Source of the DNA: Prinia subflava
Taxonomy: Eukaryota; Chordata; Aves; Passeriformes; Cisticolidae
Direction: 5' to 3'
NCBI RefSeq assembly: GCF_021018805.1
Contig: NC_086250.1
Coordinates: 64,057,322-64,121,321, forward strand
DNA: 64,000 nt
Shown: in pieces, positions 60,296 through 64,000 of the stretch
Position numbering within the stretch: position 1 is the first letter of the stretch
Layout: the number at the start of each line of letters is the position of its first letter
The notes under the pieces: generated by a model
What the model was told of the DNA's origin: nothing
Database searches by the model: none
Seen by the model: the letters and a program-made list of their open reading frames with translations, nothing else
Translations under genes and position numbers: made by a program

Positions 60296-60390
60296 CAATT
60301 GTTTAATAATTGTTTCATTATTCTTTATTTGTTTAATAATTGTTTAATTGTTTAATAATTCATTATTATTATTATTTAATTGTTTAATAA
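60296..60390. repeat. TTGTTTAATAAT-type tandem repeat
   Basis: At least four imperfect copies of TTGTTTAATAATT with intervening ATT repeats. A low-complexity AT minisatellite. Confidence 0.8.
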
Positions 60391-60431
60391 TTCTTTAATA
60401 AGAATACAATTTGTGTATTCTTATTAAAGAA
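60391..60431. repeat. Perfect 17-bp inverted repeat, 7-nt loop
   Basis: TTCTTTAATAAGAATAC (60391-60407) and its exact reverse complement (60415-60431) flank a 7-nt spacer. Directly upstream (60296-60390) are several copies of a TTGTTTAATAATT-type unit and an ATT trinucleotide run. Confidence 0.95.
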
Positions 60432-61165
60432 TGCAAAATGAAAAGAAAAGAAGAAACCCTAAACCCTCTAAGCCCACTTTGTCTTAAGGAAATCTAGGAA
60501 AGTCTTCTAAACAGGTAGCTGTTGAAAGAGAAGAATGTAAATACCTAAGTAAGCTGTGGAACTGGATACTTTAAAGAAGAGGTTACATAAACATCATTAG
60601 GCATGGCCTAGCTATTAAAAGGCTCATGGCAGAAAGTCTCAGACCTCCAATTCTTGAATTACAGAAGAACATAATCAAATCATAAGCCATTTCACAGCAA
60701 TTGCAAATTCCCAGGAATGAATGCACAGTTAATGTATGGGGAGGCTGAGACAGGATGGACCCTCTGATGTCTAGCCTCAGCCAGCTATGCCATATGTAAC
60801 GTTTTGTTTATATAAATAAGCAAAATGCAGTCTGACTGTCTTGCAGTTGTCCCAAAACAAACATAATGTGCTTTCTATATTAGCTGATATTCTATCCTTG
60901 TTGCCTTGATTAATCATTTTATGCCATCTGCAGAATCAGCCTCAATGCGATGCACTGAATCAATCGCTATTAGTACAGTGTTTGGAATTGAAGATCAACA
61001 AAAATAGAAGTATCAAATAGCCTTCTCCATGCCAGATTTGAAGGAAACAAGCTGCCAGTTGGGTTTTATGTAACAGATACACATGACTTTATTAAAACTG
61101 ATAAGGTTACTTTTCAACAAAGCTATATTAAAACTTTCATCAGTCTTCTGCAGCTCTCAACACCT

Positions 61166-61210
61166 CCACGTGGATTTTTATCTTGCACGGGAGATAAAAA
61201 TGCCACGTGG
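61166..61210. repeat. 18-bp inverted repeat with CACGTG in each arm
   Basis: CCACGTGGATTTTTATCT (61166-61183) pairs with 61192-61210 with a single bulged G (61202) and an 8-nt loop. Each arm holds the palindromic E-box core CACGTG. The pairing stops at the outer CCACGTGG, so the hairpin is shorter than a usual miRNA precursor. Confidence 0.9.
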
Positions 61211-62737
61211 CAACCCAGAACCATGCTCATAATGAAACAGCAGCATAAAGAGAAAATCACATCAACAAAGACACATACATGAAAAAGTTCTGCAAGCAGA
61301 TCTTCTTAAAAGAACCTCCCTCAGCCCCACTGCACTTTCTGCTGCACCTCTTTAAATCTGCAGCAACCCCCCAGGTGTCCACACACAGAACAGCCCAGGG
61401 GATGCAATGGCTGAATGGAAAAGTGAAAAAAGTAGAAAAATATAATGGATATTACTTCCTTATTGAAGTAATAAGGCTTCAAGAAAGGCTTGGTGATGTT
61501 TGGTGATGTCTAAAGATAAAGGGGTCAGTGGAAGGTGGTGTAGGAAAGATGGGCTGAGTGCTGTACTCAAGAGCGTTGCCAGGCATGGACACATGGTAGC
61601 CTGGCAGGTTAGCTGAGAAGATGACTGTTGAAAGAACAGTGTATAGATATTTTTGAAAATGAGTATCTTAAAAAACCTCTGAACTCAGGCTCCTAGTGGA
61701 GAAACAGCTTCACAACCATCAGGTAATTGTGGTTCAAAATCTAAGTTTATGGGGAAAAAATGTGTGCCTAATATCATACTGAAAAAGAAAAAAAATCCCA
61801 CCAACCTCCCCCCCAAACTGTTATTGCGTGGATTTATAGACTCAAGACTTACATAGCTTAGTATTGTGCAGCTTGACTATTACTGAAGCATATTTGGGTA
61901 ATGAGTGTCAAAGGAGGAAGACTGCTGATATGGTATATTTAAATTCATTATTGTAGTGGAGTTAATTTATGTTAGGAATCCAGAATCTGGGACAGTAGGT
62001 ATATTGCAAGCCCTTAATTAATAAGCAAAACTAAGAAATAAAAAAAAAGGTAATTTGCCTTTAGAATAAGATGTTTCTTCTGTGAATACTCTAATAACAC
62101 TTTCCACTTTTTATGTTGAAAGAAAATGTAATGGCTTATAGAATTTTTAAATACTGACCCAAGTTTCACCTAGAATATTTTAGGTTTACCATTTGTGCAT
62201 ATCGTGGCACATACGACAAAGTATAATTAACAGCTGGAAGGTGACACATTCTTAAGGCAGAAGTGACCAGGAAAAGGGCCAGGGAGCCAGTTTAACCAGC
62301 TTGCTGAAGCTTTGTTCAACTGTTAATTTAATTACTTTGTGTTATATCCCATGTCACAAGTCTACCACACACTCAGAAATGCAAAACCTGTGGGGATGCT
62401 CTCTGACAGCTGCTCAGCTCTATTCAAAGCTGATACTAGTGTTGTGAAAGATGCTGTTTCAATTTTAAGATCTGTAAGCAACCATATAAAGTTACATTTG
62501 GTCAGTCTGATCCCTAATGAGATTTCCACAGTGACCCAAAGTGCAAACATCATGGGATTTTTACAATGGTCCTTTGAATTCAGGACCAACATTCACCTGG
62601 AACTATAAATACACCACTGCCTAAACTTACATAATTTTTATTTTACTTTAGTGACTTGCAGTTATGTACTATTGGATTGAAACAAAAAAAGAAAATGGTT
62701 CCCTCCACTGGTAATGACAGGAGGAGGCTTGTGGTTC

Positions 62738-62754
62738 TTTTTTTTTTTTTTTTT
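62738..62754. repeat. Poly(T) tract, 17 bp
   Basis: An uninterrupted T17 in the long upstream intron. Confidence 0.9.
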
Positions 62755-64000
62755 AATGAAAGATTTACAAGTTCTTTCTCATAAATATTTCATTTTATCA
62801 CTCTATTGACATGCTGAATGTGTCTCATTTGGAAGAAGTCAGTGGCAGCTGTGAGCTTCCCAGTGGAGTTCCAGCAAGCTGGAGCCTTCTCCCATAGGAT
62901 CCCTAGCATTGTATAAATTCTATGCCCATCACATACAGATACTCTTACTGGAACTGAGTTGTTAGAAAACTTCACATCATTTCATCCCAAATGATACTGT
63001 CAGAAAAATCTACAAAAAATGAGGTTGTACTAATTATGGCAGATAATTCTGTGAGAATGTCTCTAATGTGTAAGATCCTATTTATAGTTCTGCTCCTACC
63101 TGAGGGGTCAGACTGATCCTGCCTCTGTGTGTCAGGGCAGTTCATCCAACCCACACAAACCTCTTCCAGTCTACAAAACTTCAAACAACTAAAAACACAC
63201 GAGGTATGTTTAAGGTCTTTTCCTACTCACATAAATTGAGCAATCTTTCCAAATACAGATTCCAAGGGGAAAATTTGCCCCAAAGATCCGTGGTTTTCTA
63301 TTTTAAACCCGAATTCAAAATTCTCACGATAAACACGCACGGGGTATACATTTCAATTAAATTTATATTGCTATCTCCAGTGAAGCCATCTGTAGGAGGA
63401 GTGCAAATAAAATGAAATTTAGCACCCTCATTCCTGAAATGTAGAGCATGTGTGGTATTTTACACATTTAATGTGAGTGTCCCAAATGTCACCATAAAGG
63501 TAAACACACCAGTTTTTAAATATCAGGCTTAGCATGTTGTTGCAATATGTGACAATAAAATCTGGCTTTACAAAGGGAAAAAGGCATGCAAAGGTGAAAC
63601 ACAACTGTGATTTTCCACTTCAAACAAATAAAATGTTCCTCCCCAAATCTGTGTTATATAAGTTTTATAATAACTCTCCTATTCAAACTGTAAATTATTT
63701 ATATAGACAGAAAACTATTTTCAACATATCTGTATGCTACTTCAAACAGATTAAAACTTCAAATTTAAAAAGACTACTTTTCAGCCTCTAGATTCTAGGC
63801 TGCTTTTTTAGTATTTTCCAAGTTTTATTGCATTATTTCACTTAACTTGAAGGTTGCACCAATGACACTGCAAACAAGTATACTAAATCATGTTATTTAA
63901 TGACCCAAAACTGAAGCTTCTTTCATGGCATGGATTTACAGATTAACTGACATGAAAAAGAAAATACTTATAGAGCTGAGGAAATTTTACATCAGGAAGA

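Noticed and set aside
61166..61210. Hairpin considered as a miRNA precursor
   Set aside because: Pairing ends after 18 bp and does not extend outward, which is too short for a typical precursor.

Overview
The window is bird nuclear DNA: AT-rich, intron-dominated, and carrying CR1 LINE copies with the avian 3' octamer tail (ATTCTATG/ATTCATG near 9980-9997) together with endogenous-retrovirus LTRs that look avian. No bacterial-type genes, tRNA, rRNA or CRISPR were seen.

One gene explains all the coding sequence I can support. It is a voltage-gated calcium channel alpha-2/delta subunit, closest to CACNA2D1, on the minus strand. I located 26 consecutive internal exons between 47653 (5'-most) and 2732 (3'-most). 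All are flanked by AG/GT splice sites. Together they make 2043 coding bases, or 681 codons, with no stop or frameshift, and every junction phase agrees. They cover the C-terminal part of the VWA domain, the Cache/VGCC_alpha2 region and most of the delta peptide. The first part of the protein (signal peptide, N-terminal region, most of the VWA domain including the metal site) lies above 47653, apparently beyond 64000. The last exon (GPI-anchor signal, stop and 3' UTR) was not found in 1-2731 and probably lies beyond the window start.

Layout by region: 1-2731 is intron or 3' flank. 2732-7541 holds the delta-peptide exons (exons 24-26) and the last alpha-2 exon (23), with an old CR1 in between. 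7542-24252 holds the densely packed exons of the VGCC_alpha2 region and a full-looking CR1 3' end at 9545-9994. 24253-39386 holds the Cache-region exons with longer introns, a 54-bp perfect palindrome at 32527 and another CR1 at 36568. 39387-47653 holds the VWA-end exons, a roughly 490-bp GGAAA pentanucleotide tract, an LTR fragment and an approximately 800-bp solo LTR. 47654-64000 is one long intron, with only repeats, poly(A) tracts and two hairpins.

The most interesting point is the gene itself. It is clearly alpha-2/delta-1-like, but it differs from mammalian alpha-2/delta-1 more than I would expect of a bird orthologue. A few positions, notably a CxxC in delta, look like alpha-2/delta-2. 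A fast-evolving CACNA2D1 and a retained paralogue are both possible. All comparisons with known proteins are from memory; no database search was made.
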